Source: Planctomycetota bacterium
GTDB lineage: Bacteria; Planctomycetota; Planctomycetia; Pirellulales; Lacipirellulaceae
DNA length: 64,000 nt
Direction: 5' to 3'
NCBI GenBank assembly: GCA_013152205.1
Contig: JAADGV010000112.1
Span: 1 to 64,000, forward strand
The stretch's first letter is position 1. Each line of letters begins with the position of its first letter. This document shows positions 1 through 9,498 of this stretch, piece after piece. The position numbers and the translations under genes were made by a program. The notes under the pieces are model-generated. The model saw only the letters and a program-made list of their open reading frames with translations. It searched no databases and had not been told where the DNA came from.

Positions 1-219
1 AATCATCTACGGCGTACTGAAAAATCAAACTATTTTCGATCCCACTCTAAATTCCGCTTGACGTCTAACGGACAATCTTTGCGAGAAATTCTTACCAATT
101 TGGTTGCGCCCGGGGCAGCGTTGTGTCCTTCGTGGTTCAACCCTTTTCATTCCACCAGCGGTTCCCCTTTTTTAGTTTGAGTTGTTAGCCAACGTTTTGC
201 CGATCGATTTCCCACCCGC
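1..219. other. left edge, no supported gene
   Basis: The first forward frame is open from base 1 to a TGA at 178-180. Its translation is rich in Ser, Phe and Arg and resembles no family I recognise, so I do not call it a gene. It could be the tail of a gene starting outside the window. The rest, up to the stop of the DUF4870 gene, shows no other signal. Confidence 0.4.
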
Positions 220-597
220 TTATTTCAAAAATGCGATCGACAACGGATACTTCCACACTTCGCCATTGTTGGCCTTAATACCAGCGACAATCGGAAAGAT
301 GATTGCCAGAAGCCCAAGCAACATCAAAAGCGGCACCCCGATTACAACGAAAGCCAATAAAACGAAGACCGCTCCGTACAGCACAAACGAGATGATCCAG
401 TTCACCAGGTTTTTGCCATGCTGGTCGAGGATAGGCAGGTCCTCCTTCTTGGTTTGCCAAATGATGATAGGAACCAATAAGCCTGCAATGGGCACGACGT
501 AGCCCAAGAAAACAGACAGGTGCAAGAACATGGCCCACATCCTCGTTTGTCGATCTTCGCGCTGATCTTCAGAATCCATTGGCTCCAGGCGGCTCAT
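220..597 (-). CDS. DUF4870 (Tic20-like) small membrane protein
   Basis: A 125-residue integral membrane protein. A charged N-terminal tail (about residues 1-20) is followed by three hydrophobic segments near residues 22-47, 64-84 and 86-107. The cytoplasmic loop after the first segment carries the DQHGKNLVNW element (residues 58-67), the hallmark of the DUF4870 family, whose usual length is 110-130 residues. The start is supported by GGAGGG seven bases upstream of the ATG. The family is common in planctomycetes but has no established biochemical role; similarity to Tic20-like proteins is structural only. The gene stands alone and is divergent from the secretin gene about 650 bases away. Confidence 0.85.
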   Translation of the reverse strand: MSRLEPMDSEDQREDRQTRMWAMFLHLSVFLGYVVPIAGLLVPIIIWQTKKEDLPILDQHGKNLVNWIISFVLYGAVFVLLAFVVIGVPLLMLLGLLAIIFPIVAGIKANNGEVWKYPLSIAFLK

Positions 598-1248
598 ATT
601 ATTTCCCTCCCACAGGCTTTGTTACCGTCGACCTAGTAGACCGACTGTGGCCCGCTCTTTCAAGCGATAGGCAAGGCCCCGAGCAAACGCCCCCCGGCCA
701 AAAATCGTGCTCGCATTTGCCCCTCAAATTCAGATAATAGAGCCACTGCAACTCATTGCACTCGCTCTTTGAAAACCTAACCAGCCTGTCAAGATAGGCA
801 AGATGCCAGCACACTAGCCCGCTTCGCTAGCAAGGGATTTTGGCGCCAACCAAGGACAAAACGGTCGTTAATTCACCCATTCCAGTCACTCAACCAACCA
901 AAAAAACCCTTAATTTGTAGTGTCAACAACGTTAGCAAGCGAGCAAATCACCCGAATTTTGTCCACTTCAATGCGTTTTCAGCCTTTTGGTGCCAAAACC
1001 TCGGCCATCCAAAGCAACAAACCCTGAAATTACCGAGTAAAACGCACCAAACCCCAAAAGTTTTGACCTTTCGTCCACACAATCCTCCGACAATACCCCC
1101 CGCTTGCGGCTTAGCCCAATATCCAGCGATTCAACGAAAACACTGGCGCGATTAGGCAAACCTTGCCGATCATTCCGATTGAATGGATTCGTGCGCGCAG
1201 AATATGCGTGCCTGCCGTGGCCCCTTTTCCACTGGTGATAACCTACCA
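598..1248. other. intergenic region with short dispersed repeats
   Basis: No convincing gene; overlapping frames here lack family resemblance. Bases 957-980 are nearly the reverse complement of 12695-12718, sharing GAAAACGCATTGA followed by GTGGACAAAA. Bases 1096-1116 carry a copy of the CGCTTGCGGCTTAGCC repeat also found at 12594-12617 and 47902-47926. The region must hold the promoters of the divergent DUF4870 and secretin genes, but I could not pick out convincing -35/-10 boxes. Confidence 0.5.
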
Positions 1249-4200
1249 ATGCGACACAACGACCAAACATTTTGCCTGCGTATCGCTGCAAAATTGGACA
1301 CTGCAAAACTCGTAGCTTGCCTATTGATGTTGCTAAGCATCTTGGGCCCTGCCAACGAGGTAGCCGCCCAAGGACCATCGCTGGCAGAAGCGAACTCGCC
1401 TGAGAAAACTGCGCCCTTTGTCCGCAGCTATCGTGTGCAGGCAGGCAACGAAGTGCTCGTAAAAAAGTTGCTCAAACAGTTTAGCAACGAACGTCAGTTC
1501 CGACAGATCCACGATCGCCCCACCGCCCAATGGGTAGTCGTCGCCCCCAAACGAATTCACGATTTGATAGCTGCGCAACTGACGGCGATCGAAGAGCAAC
1601 CTCAGCGCGGCAAGCCAGCCCCAACGAAACAAGTCGCACCACGCGACAACACCAAAACGCAAGCAACCAACCAGAAACTACAACTCCGATCGCTCACCGC
1701 ACAAACACTCCACGCTCGACTAGAAAAAGTGCTGAACCGTCGTCTGCCGATTCAGCAAGACACCACCGGACATTGGTTTGGTTTCAACGTCGACCACGAA
1801 AGCGGCCGACCCGTGAGTATTTGGGTGAACAAGCAAAGTGGCCAAGCCCAAATCTCTGGTACTGCGGGCCAAGTGCGTTCCTGGCGTCAGGTGATTTCTG
1901 CCCTAGATACCACCCCCAGCGGAATCGCTTCGACCGAAGTCGTCCGAACAGCTCCCAAGTCCTCAGCAAAAGTACGCCAAGCAGTCGCCGAAATTCGCCG
2001 CTCAACCATCGCCGCAAAAACCGTTCAAACGGAAGTCGATAACAGCAAACCCAAACAATCCAAAAACACCGACGCCAAGGGAGCAACTCCAAAGGACAAA
2101 CCAGCCGAGGCCGTAAGCAGCTTGCTAGGCCCTGTCCAAATCGAAACCGTCGAAGGCACCGACATCCTTGTGCTTCGCGGCAATCCTGAAGATGTCGAGC
2201 GGGTGATGGAAATCATCCGAGAGATCGAAAGCCTGGCAGAACTCGGCGAACCGATGATTAGCGTCGTTCAACTGCAACACATAAAGTCTTTGCCCCTGTC
2301 GATAACCTTACAACGTGTGTTTGCAGAGTCTCTGACTATCGATTTTGGTTACGAGCCGCTAGTCGCGGTACCACTGCTCAAACCCAATGCCGTCATGCTC
2401 GTCGGCTTGGAAGACACCGTAGAAAAAGCCAAAGAAATCGTCAAACAACTCGATCAACCCGGCGAAGACCTAACACAATTCGAGGTCTTTCGCCTCGAAT
2501 TCGCCCAAGCAGAGACAGCACGTCAGGTGGTGCAAGACCTCTTCAATGCCGAAGTCGGCGAAGGGGCACCCACTCTGGAACGCACAGCCGTGGTGATTGC
2601 CGACCTGCGAACCAACGCATTGATTGTGCGAGCCAACATCAAAGACATGGACGCCATTCGCACGCTCGTCGAAGCCATCGATCAGAAAGCAAGCGACTCA
2701 GTCAACGAACTACGCATCTTCAGACTCAAGCACGCCTTAGCGGTAGAAATCCAAGACATTCTCCAAAATGCTTTCGACAACGGAGCGGGAGGAGATGCAG
2801 GCAACCTGTCGCGTCTACTCCGGCTAATGACCATCGACGCCGAGGGTCGCAAGAAGCTGGAGTCCGGCGTCCTCGAAGGCGTTGCTGTCAGTGCCGCACC
2901 GAGCGCCAACGCACTGATCGTATCCGCTCCGCCAGACAGTATGCCATTGTTGGCCGCGGTCATCGACCAGTTGGATCGAACACCGGATGCCGTCGCCGAG
3001 TTAAAAGTATTTACCATTTACAATGGCGATGCCACCGCCCTTGCCCGAATGATCGAAGGGCTCTTCGGAAATCCGTCGCAACAACAACGGCGTGGCCCGG
3101 GCGGCCCTGGGCAGTCGGGCCTCACCGGCTTGCGTGTCGAAGTCGACGAACGGACCAACAGCATTATCGCCGCCGGCACGTCGGACGATCTGCTAGTAGT
3201 CGAGGCCGTCTTACTAAAACTCGACGCGGACGAAACTCGTCATCGCGAGAACAAAGTCTACCGGTTGAACAACGCCTTTGCTGAAGAGGTCGCCCTCAGC
3301 CTCCAAGATTGGCTCGAAGGGGTGCGAAATGTCGAGGAAACCGCCCCTGGCACAACCAGTCCTTTTCATCAAATCGAACGCGAAGTCGTGGTCGTGCCCG
3401 ACATAGGTAGCAACAGCCTGATCGTTAGTGCGTCGCCCAAATACTACGCCGAACTCGACCGCATTATCCATCAGCTCGACCAAGAAGCACCCAAGGTGAT
3501 GATTCAAGTGTTGATCGCCGAAATCGAATTGGGCGAAGCCGACGAATTCGGCGTCGAACTTGGCCTACAAGACTCCGCCCTGTTCGACCGCAGTTTGTTG
3601 AGTGACATAGAAACCACTACAAGTACAGTCACCACTCAAAATGTTGGTGGTACAAATACGGTTACCCAAGAAATCATTCAATCAGCCGATTTAACCCCAG
3701 GGTTCAATTTCGGAAGTGGTTCTGCGCTGGGTAACTCAGGCAGCGACGTCTCGCTAGCTACTGCGGGGCGCGTTGCAGCACAAGGTTTGGCAAGCTTCGG
3801 AGTGAACCGAATCAGCCCGAATGCAGGTTTTAGCGGTCTGGTTCTGTCGGCCAGCAGCAATAGCGTCAGCATGTTGTTACGCGCACTGCAAGAATCACGG
3901 CGACTAGAAGTTTTGAGCCGCCCGCAAATTATGACGATCGACAATCAGGTAGGTCGTGCGTTTGTCGGCGAAGTGGTTCCCTTTATTACCGAGGCTCAAG
4001 TCACGCAATTTGGAAATACTATTAACTCGATAGAACGCATTGAGGTGGGACTCAATCTGGAAGTGACTCCGCGAATCAGCCCCGAGGGCTTGGTCGTCAT
4101 GAAGGTTTACGCCGCCAACGAACGCCTGGGAGACCTAGCGGATGGCGTGCCCGTTTCTATCTCTCCAAACGGTATCCCGATCAATGCTCCGATCGTCGAC

Positions 4201-4767
4201 ACCATCCAGGCAGAAACAACCGTCAGCGCACGTTCCGGACAAACCATTGTCCTGAGCGGGCTACTAACCAAGCGAGACACAGCCTTGCACCGCCGCGTTC
4301 CGCTCCTTGCCGATATCCCATTGCTCGGCCACATGTTCCGCTTCGACGCAATCGGCACCCGCCGTACCGAGCTACTGATCATACTCACCCCACACATTGT
4401 GCGTAATGAGTTTGATGCAGAGATGATTAAGAAAATCGAATCGGCCCGGATGGACTGGTGCCTGTCAGATGTCGTCGACCTGCATGGCCCCGTGGGCTTA
4501 CGCAGTCGGCGCGATCCGGCCGGCGCCACACAGGCTGAGGTGATCTACCCCGAGCAGGTTTCGCCAGAAGAGTTCACCCCAGCGACCGAACCCATGGTTC
4601 CCAGCGATGGGGAAACACCTATCGAGAACCTACCAACGCTAGCCCCCGCAGAACCGCTGTCAGCAACCCAAGCACCGTCTAGCGAAGAAGTAACCACCAA
4701 AAAGAAAAACGGCTTCAGCTTGACGCGGCTCTTCGGAAAGTCGAAAGAGACGACAGCAACCAAATAG
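1249..4767 (+). CDS. secretin (GspD/PilQ-type outer-membrane channel protein)
   Basis: A secretin family protein of about 1,172 residues, expected to form the multimeric outer-membrane channel of a type II secretion or type IV pilus-like machine. I place the start at the ATG at 1249 because a signal peptide (KLVACLLMLLSILGPANEVAAQ) then lies close to the N terminus; the frame is open upstream to 1183. At least five N1-type repeats follow, each ending in an NALIV/NSLIV strand plus a VEAIDQ/AVIDQLD-like helix. The C-terminal secretin domain (about residues 865-1055) has LEVLSRPQIMTIDNQ, VGLNLEVTPRIS and the end signature VPLLADIPLLGHMFR. The last roughly 110 residues are a Pro/Glu-rich tail ending in a basic stretch. 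Planctomycete secretins are often this long. The following lipoprotein lies 49 bases downstream and is probably co-transcribed. No ATPase or pseudopilin gene is nearby, so the machine cannot be named. Confidence 0.9.
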   Translation: MRHNDQTFCLRIAAKLDTAKLVACLLMLLSILGPANEVAAQGPSLAEANSPEKTAPFVRSYRVQAGNEVLVKKLLKQFSNERQFRQIHDRPTAQWVVVAPKRIHDLIAAQLTAIEEQPQRGKPAPTKQVAPRDNTKTQATNQKLQLRSLTAQTLHARLEKVLNRRLPIQQDTTGHWFGFNVDHESGRPVSIWVNKQSGQAQISGTAGQVRSWRQVISALDTTPSGIASTEVVRTAPKSSAKVRQAVAEIRRSTIAAKTVQTEVDNSKPKQSKNTDAKGATPKDKPAEAVSSLLGPVQIETVEGTDILVLRGNPEDVERVMEIIREIESLAELGEPMISVVQLQHIKSLPLSITLQRVFAESLTIDFGYEPLVAVPLLKPNAVMLVGLEDTVEKAKEIVKQLDQPGEDLTQFEVFRLEFAQAETARQVVQDLFNAEVGEGAPTLERTAVVIADLRTNALIVRANIKDMDAIRTLVEAIDQKASDSVNELRIFRLKHALAVEIQDILQNAFDNGAGGDAGNLSRLLRLMTIDAEGRKKLESGVLEGVAVSAAPSANALIVSAPPDSMPLLAAVIDQLDRTPDAVAELKVFTIYNGDATALARMIEGLFGNPSQQQRRGPGGPGQSGLTGLRVEVDERTNSIIAAGTSDDLLVVEAVLLKLDADETRHRENKVYRLNNAFAEEVALSLQDWLEGVRNVEETAPGTTSPFHQIEREVVVVPDIGSNSLIVSASPKYYAELDRIIHQLDQEAPKVMIQVLIAEIELGEADEFGVELGLQDSALFDRSLLSDIETTTSTVTTQNVGGTNTVTQEIIQSADLTPGFNFGSGSALGNSGSDVSLATAGRVAAQGLASFGVNRISPNAGFSGLVLSASSNSVSMLLRALQESRRLEVLSRPQIMTIDNQVGRAFVGEVVPFITEAQVTQFGNTINSIERIEVGLNLEVTPRISPEGLVVMKVYAANERLGDLADGVPVSISPNGIPINAPIVDTIQAETTVSARSGQTIVLSGLLTKRDTALHRRVPLLADIPLLGHMFRFDAIGTRRTELLIILTPHIVRNEFDAEMIKKIESARMDWCLSDVVDLHGPVGLRSRRDPAGATQAEVIYPEQVSPEEFTPATEPMVPSDGETPIENLPTLAPAEPLSATQAPSSEEVTTKKKNGFSLTRLFGKSKETTATK

Positions 4768-4816
4768 ACAGAAAACACCTAACTCTGCGTTACCCATTGA
4801 AACCTACAAGTGTTCT

Positions 4817-5602
4817 ATGAGCTTCAAAACTAATATCATTTCGCTCGGCCTAGTGATTGCAACAATTGCAAGTGTTGGCTGCAGCGCTGGCAAATCAACC
4901 AACTGGAAATTTGCCAAGAGCTGGGACATCCGACGAGCGGTTGGTCTAAAATCCAACAAACCTCTGCCGCCCGAAATGCCAGAGCGAATGGCTACTTCCT
5001 GGACCAATACGGTGCTTACCAAGCCGGGCACAAAAGCAAAACGCGGCTTCGGTGGCAGAATCATGTTTTTCGGCAGTAATGGCGATGCACCAGTCCGCGT
5101 TGATGGCCAGCTTGTTGTTTATGCCTTCGACGAATCGTTAGGCGACCCCAATGTCATCCATCCAACTCGCCGATATGTCTTCCCAAGAGAACAGTTTGTC
5201 CGCCACGAAAGCGAATCTCAATTGGGGCCTTCGTATAGCGTATGGCTCCCGTGGGATGTCGCAGGAGGAGAGCAAAAGAACATCAGTTTGATCGCAAGAT
5301 TTGAACCCCACAAGGGGGCGTTGCTTGTTGGCGAGCAAACCCGTCACATGCTGCCCGGCACAAGCCTAGCCAGCAAAAAACCGACGACTGCTCCGCCGCA
5401 AGCAACCGAGGGGGTCCAACTTGCACAACACTCAAACACGCAAGGCATGGTTCAGCAGGCAACTCATACGGCTGAGGCAAAGCCAATAGAAAAGTCACGA
5501 AAGAGAATGACGTCGACAACCATCCAGTTGTCGAAGAATTGGCACCAGCGGCTTGCGGACCAACACACCACCACAAACGAGTACGGAAGTATGAAAGAAT
5601 AA
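4817..5602 (+). CDS. probable lipoprotein downstream of the secretin
   Basis: A 261-residue protein that I do not recognise at family level. It has a lipoprotein signal peptide: a hydrophobic stretch at about residues 6-20 ending in the lipobox ASVGC, with Cys22 as the probable lipidation site. A globular part (about residues 60-185) includes RVDGQLVVYAFDE and SVWLPWD segments, followed by a low-complexity Gln/Thr/Ala-rich tail. The position directly behind a secretin suggests a role with that complex, for instance as a pilotin or accessory lipoprotein, but this is inference from position only. Its TAA stop directly abuts the stop codon of the convergent BON-domain gene, leaving no room for a separate terminator. 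Confidence 0.75.
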   Translation: MSFKTNIISLGLVIATIASVGCSAGKSTNWKFAKSWDIRRAVGLKSNKPLPPEMPERMATSWTNTVLTKPGTKAKRGFGGRIMFFGSNGDAPVRVDGQLVVYAFDESLGDPNVIHPTRRYVFPREQFVRHESESQLGPSYSVWLPWDVAGGEQKNISLIARFEPHKGALLVGEQTRHMLPGTSLASKKPTTAPPQATEGVQLAQHSNTQGMVQQATHTAEAKPIEKSRKRMTSTTIQLSKNWHQRLADQHTTTNEYGSMKE

Positions 5603-6208
5603 CTACGGCACAGGCTTTAGTGGCAATACCTCGATTGCAATTTGATTCTCTACCCGCGAGATCCCCGGTTCGATCTTCGTGAGTTTCTCCAGCAATCCAC
5701 GTTCGTACTCGCTACGTACGGTACCACTCAATGTCGCTATGCGGTTTTCAATCTTCACGCTCACCGATCCGGCACTACGGATTTCCAGCAACTGGTTTAG
5801 TCGCGTTTGCACTCCAGAAGCCACTTGAGCAGAGACAAGTCGGCTAAACTCAAACTTGGGTTGAAGTTGAACATGGACTGGCGGAGGCGGATTCTGCCGA
5901 CTACGTCGCCGTCGAGATCTTCGTCGCTCGTTAAGATTCTCAACGCTCATATCAAGATTCTTCCGCTGACGCTGCGTTCCACGGAGTTCCTGGAAGACCT
6001 CGCGAACGTCCTCAGCAGTGGAACCAACCACCTCCTCCTGCCTATCTTGTGTCGGGTCAATACTCCCTCGTTGATCGTCCGCAGATTGCTCCTGTCCATT
6101 CTGCTGCGTAAGAGCCGATAGCCCCGCCACCTGTGCCAAGCTTCGAGTAGAACCGGTCGTCCAAACGATAACCAAGATCGCAATCACTGTAAGCTGTCGA
6201 AATACCAT
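5603..6208 (-). CDS. exported BON-domain protein
   Basis: The reading frame is open back to 6280. I choose the ATG at 6208 because a signal peptide (MVFRQLTVIAILVIVWTTG, cleavage near SLAQ) begins there. The mature protein has a polar linker rich in Gln/Glu/Arg, including a basic patch RRRSRRRRSRQ, and a C-terminal BON domain over the last 70 residues or so, with the alternating pattern VSVKIENRIATLSGTV...GISRVENQI. BON domains bind membranes or phospholipids and are typical of periplasmic and outer-membrane proteins. The protein probably acts in the cell envelope; its partner is unknown. It converges with the secretin-lipoprotein unit, so it is not co-transcribed with it. Confidence 0.8.
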   Translation of the reverse strand: MVFRQLTVIAILVIVWTTGSTRSLAQVAGLSALTQQNGQEQSADDQRGSIDPTQDRQEEVVGSTAEDVREVFQELRGTQRQRKNLDMSVENLNERRRSRRRRSRQNPPPPVHVQLQPKFEFSRLVSAQVASGVQTRLNQLLEIRSAGSVSVKIENRIATLSGTVRSEYERGLLEKLTKIEPGISRVENQIAIEVLPLKPVP

Positions 6209-6396
6209 CACTTCGTCTCCAAATCTACTTCCTAGAAATCGGCCTCTGGCCATTATAACATCGAGGGAATGATCAACCAAACTTTCTCAGTGCTAGTTAC
6301 AAAATGGTGCTATACGATTTCTACCTATTCAGCAGCCAAAAGCCTTGAGGGGAAGAACTAGTAGGTGATCGCCCCTGACTGTTGCAATCATCCAGG

Positions 6397-6424
6397 TTGA
6401 CATTTTCAAAAAAAATGTTAGAAT
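6397..6424 (+). promoter_or_regulatory. sigma-70-type promoter for the RTX protein gene
   Basis: A perfect -35 box TTGACA (6397-6402) is followed after 16 bases by TAGAAT (6419-6424), one mismatch from the -10 consensus. The spacer is A-rich. Transcription would start near 6431 and give a leader of about 335 bases before the RTX gene. This is the best promoter match I saw in the window. Confidence 0.6.
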
Positions 6425-6767
6425 GATGAAAACCTAGGCGAAAGTCTGGGGTTCTAAGTTCCAGGCCAGGTGCGGGGGCACAGGTCATTCGAGGAGCGGG
6501 CTAGGTGGGGGGGCAAAGTGGTCAGTCGGGGCGATTGGCTTTTTTGCAAAGGTTGCCACTCAATGTAGCAAGGACAGCCGGATCGGTATCGAACTAATAC
6601 GATATCAGGATGGCTGAGCTAGGGAACAGATTCTTCTCAAGTGCTTTGCGCTGGAGTTACGCGCTAACACAAAAAAGAAAAGGTGTTTCACCTCGCGCAA
6701 GAGGTGCGCACCAAGCCGATCGCCAAAGAAAGCCTGGGGGCTTTTTCGTGAACGGAGAACTTTTCAA
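6425..6767 (+). promoter_or_regulatory. long structured 5' leader, unidentified
   Basis: No gene is supported between the promoter and the RTX start. The leader is G-rich at about 6470-6533 (runs of 5, 3, 7 and 4 G). Further down is a nested hairpin: GGTG (6682-6685) with CACC (6709-6712) outside CACCTC (6689-6694) with GAGGTG (6701-6706). It ends in a terminator-like hairpin just before the ribosome binding site. I compared it by eye with c-di-GMP, cobalamin, glycine and ydaO riboswitches and with RNase P RNA and found no match. Confidence 0.4.
6729..6746 (+). terminator. attenuator-like hairpin before the RTX gene
   Basis: AAAGCC-TGGG-GGCTTT forms a perfect six-base-pair stem with a four-base loop and runs into TT, giving five T in all. 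It lies 21 bases upstream of the start codon of the RTX gene and inside the leader of the same gene, so it is a candidate conditional terminator rather than the end of an upstream gene, of which there is none on this strand nearby. Confidence 0.4.
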
Positions 6768-8318
6768 ATGTCGAAATCCCGAAGACGTAACAACAAGAGA
6801 AGAAATCGAGTCTCTAGCACAAGAAGAGGCATGCGTTTTGAAGCTTTAGAGTCGCGTAAGTTGTTGGCAGCTGACTTTGCATCGATTGCCCCCCCACTTG
6901 TGGATATCGATCCCATTGATCTACCTGATGAGGTTATCCTCGTTCAGGGCACTGAAAATAACGACTTTATCTTTGCATTTGTTGATCCGTCAGACACATT
7001 GCGTGTGTACGTCAATGGCAACGAATCTACCTACGACAGTAGCGAAGTCGAGGGAATCTATGTTAACGCCAAGGGTGGCAATGACGTTGTTTGGATGAAT
7101 CCGACCGTCATGCAATGGACCGTAGTCCGAGGTGGCGCCGGTGCGGACATAATCTCTGGCGGTAGCGGCAACGATTACCTTCGCGGTGGGGACGGCAACG
7201 ACCGAATGTTTGGCGGATTCGGCAACGATCTGCTTGTCGGTGGCGCCGGCAACGACAACATGTACGGCCAGTTCGGCAACGATGCTTTGGTCGGTGGTCT
7301 TGGCAACGACCGTCTTTATGGCGGCCGCGACGCCGACGCGATGGCTGGAGGCCAGGGAGATGACTATCTCAATGGCGGCGGTGGCAACGATTGGCTGTTT
7401 GGTGACGCGACGAACGATGTCCCTGAAAACTACTCAGGGCTAGTGGACTACGCCATCGATTACGCCAACGTCAACAGTGGAAACGACAAGCTTGAGGGTG
7501 GTGCAGGCAACGACATCCTGCTGGCCGGCAACGGTAGAGACCTTGCCTATGGTGGCGATGGCTCTGATATCATTCTCGGTGGCTGGGGAGACGACGGAAT
7601 CCGCGGCGGCAATGGCGCCGATTTCATCCTCGGTGGAAATGGAAGCGACAACCTAGACGGCGGAAATGGGAACGACCTTGTCGTTGGCGACCCTCGTACC
7701 GCAGGCGACTCCGATCCCGGTGATCCCTTGGACGAGCCTGATATTTCGGGAATCATCGAGCGTGAGGGGCTTCCTGAAGCCAATGAGATTTTCCGGAAGA
7801 TCGACAGCTCAGGCCATTCACCCGGAGACGTCTTGGCTGCGGCTGTAGATGTTGTGTTTAGTTCCAATGATGTCATCTTTGGCGGTGCCGGCAACGATAT
7901 CCTGCTAGGAATGCGCGGCAACGATCAGATCTATGGAGGGCTGGGCGAGGATGCTATCCACGGAGGAGTTGGTAACGACCGCTTGTTTGGTGGCGAAGGC
8001 AACGATGTGATCGTTGGTGCTGCCGGCAACGACAGGATCTTCGGCCAACTTGGAAATGATCGATTGTTTGGAGGCCGTGGACAGGATTACATCTATGGCG
8101 GTGCAGGCAACGACCAGATACGAGGCGGATCGGGGAATGACATTCTGCTAGGTCAGGCCGGAGACGACTCTCTGCATGGCGGTGCTGGCAACGACGTCCT
8201 CGTCGGTGGACTCGGTGCCGATAAGATTTTGGCTCTGGATGGTGAAATTGATTTCCTAGTGGTCGACGATGACGACGAAGTGGAAGCGGACGACGATGAT
8301 GTAATCTTCACCGTTTAG
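6768..8318 (+). CDS. LEPR-XLL / RTX calcium-binding repeat protein
   Basis: A 516-residue exported protein. The basic N terminus (MSKSRRRNNKRR) is followed by RFEALESRKLLAAD (about residues 23-36), a clear version of the LEPR-XLL motif that marks large surface or secreted proteins of planctomycetes. From about residue 120 to 495 it is built from RTX/hemolysin-type nonapeptides of the form GGxGNDxLx (e.g. GGAGNDNMYGQFGNDALVGG), which bind calcium and fold into a parallel beta-roll. The array is split by a less repetitive insert near residues 305-365. The C terminus is very acidic (VVDDDDEVEADDDD). No catalytic domain is visible, so this may be a structural or adhesive surface protein. A GGAG ribosome binding site precedes the ATG, and the gene lies behind a long structured leader. 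Confidence 0.85.
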   Translation: MSKSRRRNNKRRNRVSSTRRGMRFEALESRKLLAADFASIAPPLVDIDPIDLPDEVILVQGTENNDFIFAFVDPSDTLRVYVNGNESTYDSSEVEGIYVNAKGGNDVVWMNPTVMQWTVVRGGAGADIISGGSGNDYLRGGDGNDRMFGGFGNDLLVGGAGNDNMYGQFGNDALVGGLGNDRLYGGRDADAMAGGQGDDYLNGGGGNDWLFGDATNDVPENYSGLVDYAIDYANVNSGNDKLEGGAGNDILLAGNGRDLAYGGDGSDIILGGWGDDGIRGGNGADFILGGNGSDNLDGGNGNDLVVGDPRTAGDSDPGDPLDEPDISGIIEREGLPEANEIFRKIDSSGHSPGDVLAAAVDVVFSSNDVIFGGAGNDILLGMRGNDQIYGGLGEDAIHGGVGNDRLFGGEGNDVIVGAAGNDRIFGQLGNDRLFGGRGQDYIYGGAGNDQIRGGSGNDILLGQAGDDSLHGGAGNDVLVGGLGADKILALDGEIDFLVVDDDDEVEADDDDVIFTV

Positions 8319-8346
8319 TTTCCAATACTCCCTAGCAATAAGCTGC

Positions 8347-8379
8347 GGCGTCCCGTCCCAAACTTTGAGACGGGGCGTC
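8347..8379 (+). terminator. hairpin after the RTX gene
   Basis: GGCGTCCCGTC and GACGGGGCGTC pair over 11 positions, counting G-T pairs, around an 11-base loop, 28 bases after the RTX stop codon. There is no good T-run, so termination is likely but not certain. Confidence 0.45.
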
Positions 8380-8487
8380 GTACTTGTCTTAAACAGAGCT
8401 GGCCGCGATAATCGAGCGTTCTTCAATGTGTGCGGTTGTCGCACCGGTTCATCGACGAGACGCTAGTTTATTACGGGGAGCCTTTTC

Positions 8488-9492
8488 ATGACGTACTCGG
8501 CCACTAATTCGAACGGCTTGATTGCCAAGTGGGTGTCGCGTGGCGCTACTTTGGCGGAGTTACACGTCCCAGACGGCAATGGCAATCTGGCAGATGTGGT
8601 GCTCGGCTTTGATGATGAGGCAGGCTATGCCTCGGGCGATAATCAACACTTTGGTTCTACAACGGGTCGTTATGCAAATCGAATTCAGGCTGGGAAATTT
8701 GAGCTGGATGGGGTGGAATACCAATTAGCGTTAAATAACGGCCCGAATCATCTTCATGGCGGACCCAAACGGGGCATCGATAAGGTTTCTTGGGATGCTG
8801 AGCCCTTTGAGTCCGTGGATGGCGCTGGGGTTCGCTTTCTGTACACAAGTCCTGATGGCGAGGAAGGCTACCCTGGCACTTTGGCCATGGAAGTGACTTA
8901 TACTTTGACCAATGATAATGCACTGCGGATTGAATACCTTGCGACCACCGATAAAGCGACGCCGGTAAATCTCACGAACCATAGCTATTTCAATCTCTCG
9001 GGTCATGGGGCTGGGAGTATTTTCGACCACGAGGTACAAATCGAAGCCGATCAATACACTCTGGCCGATGAGGGGCTGATTCCTACTGGGGAACTTGCCG
9101 ACGTGGCCGATACCCCACTCGATTTTCGACAACGGCATGCCATCGGCGATCGGATTAACGAACTTATCGAAACGCCTCCATGCGGCTACGATCACAACTT
9201 TGTGTTACGCGGTGAGCCTGGTGAATTGCGGCTGATTGCGGAAGTTTACGACCCGAAATCAGGTCGCGTGATGCGAGTTCATACCGACCAACCCGGGGTG
9301 CAGCTCTACACGGGCAATCACTTGCATGGCCGTGTTTGTAAGGGCGGCAAGACTTACCCGGGGTACAGCGCCTTGTGCCTTGAGACGCAGCACTACCCCG
9401 ACTCGCCAAACCAGCCTAGTTTTCCGTCGACGATACTTCGACCGGGCGAGACTTACCGGCACACCTGCATTTATGAGTTCGATGTTGAGTAG
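8488..9492 (+). CDS. galM: aldose 1-epimerase (mutarotase)
   Basis: Interconverts alpha- and beta-anomers of aldohexoses such as galactose and glucose, in the cytoplasm. The length of 334 residues is typical for the family. Recognisable elements are GRYANRIQAGKF near residue 60, NNGPNHLHGG near residue 90 (substrate-binding His), LTNHSYFNLSGHG near residue 165 (catalytic acid His), and the catalytic base Glu in LCLETQHYPDSPNQPSFPS near residue 300. The start is supported by GGGGAG upstream of the ATG. The gene is alone on its strand and converges closely with greA, with only six bases between the stops. The nearby xylA also acts on aldose sugars, but the two genes are not in one operon. Confidence 0.93.
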   Translation: MTYSATNSNGLIAKWVSRGATLAELHVPDGNGNLADVVLGFDDEAGYASGDNQHFGSTTGRYANRIQAGKFELDGVEYQLALNNGPNHLHGGPKRGIDKVSWDAEPFESVDGAGVRFLYTSPDGEEGYPGTLAMEVTYTLTNDNALRIEYLATTDKATPVNLTNHSYFNLSGHGAGSIFDHEVQIEADQYTLADEGLIPTGELADVADTPLDFRQRHAIGDRINELIETPPCGYDHNFVLRGEPGELRLIAEVYDPKSGRVMRVHTDQPGVQLYTGNHLHGRVCKGGKTYPGYSALCLETQHYPDSPNQPSFPSTILRPGETYRHTCIYEFDVE

Positions 9493-9498
9493 GACAGG

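Noticed and set aside
1-180. Open frame at the left edge
   Set aside because: No family resemblance, low-quality composition, and no known start in the window.
6425-6767. RNase P RNA-like words (GGCGAAAGTCTGGG) in the RTX leader
   Set aside because: Only a single short resemblance; the required pairing partner and the conserved 3' elements are missing, and the length is too short.
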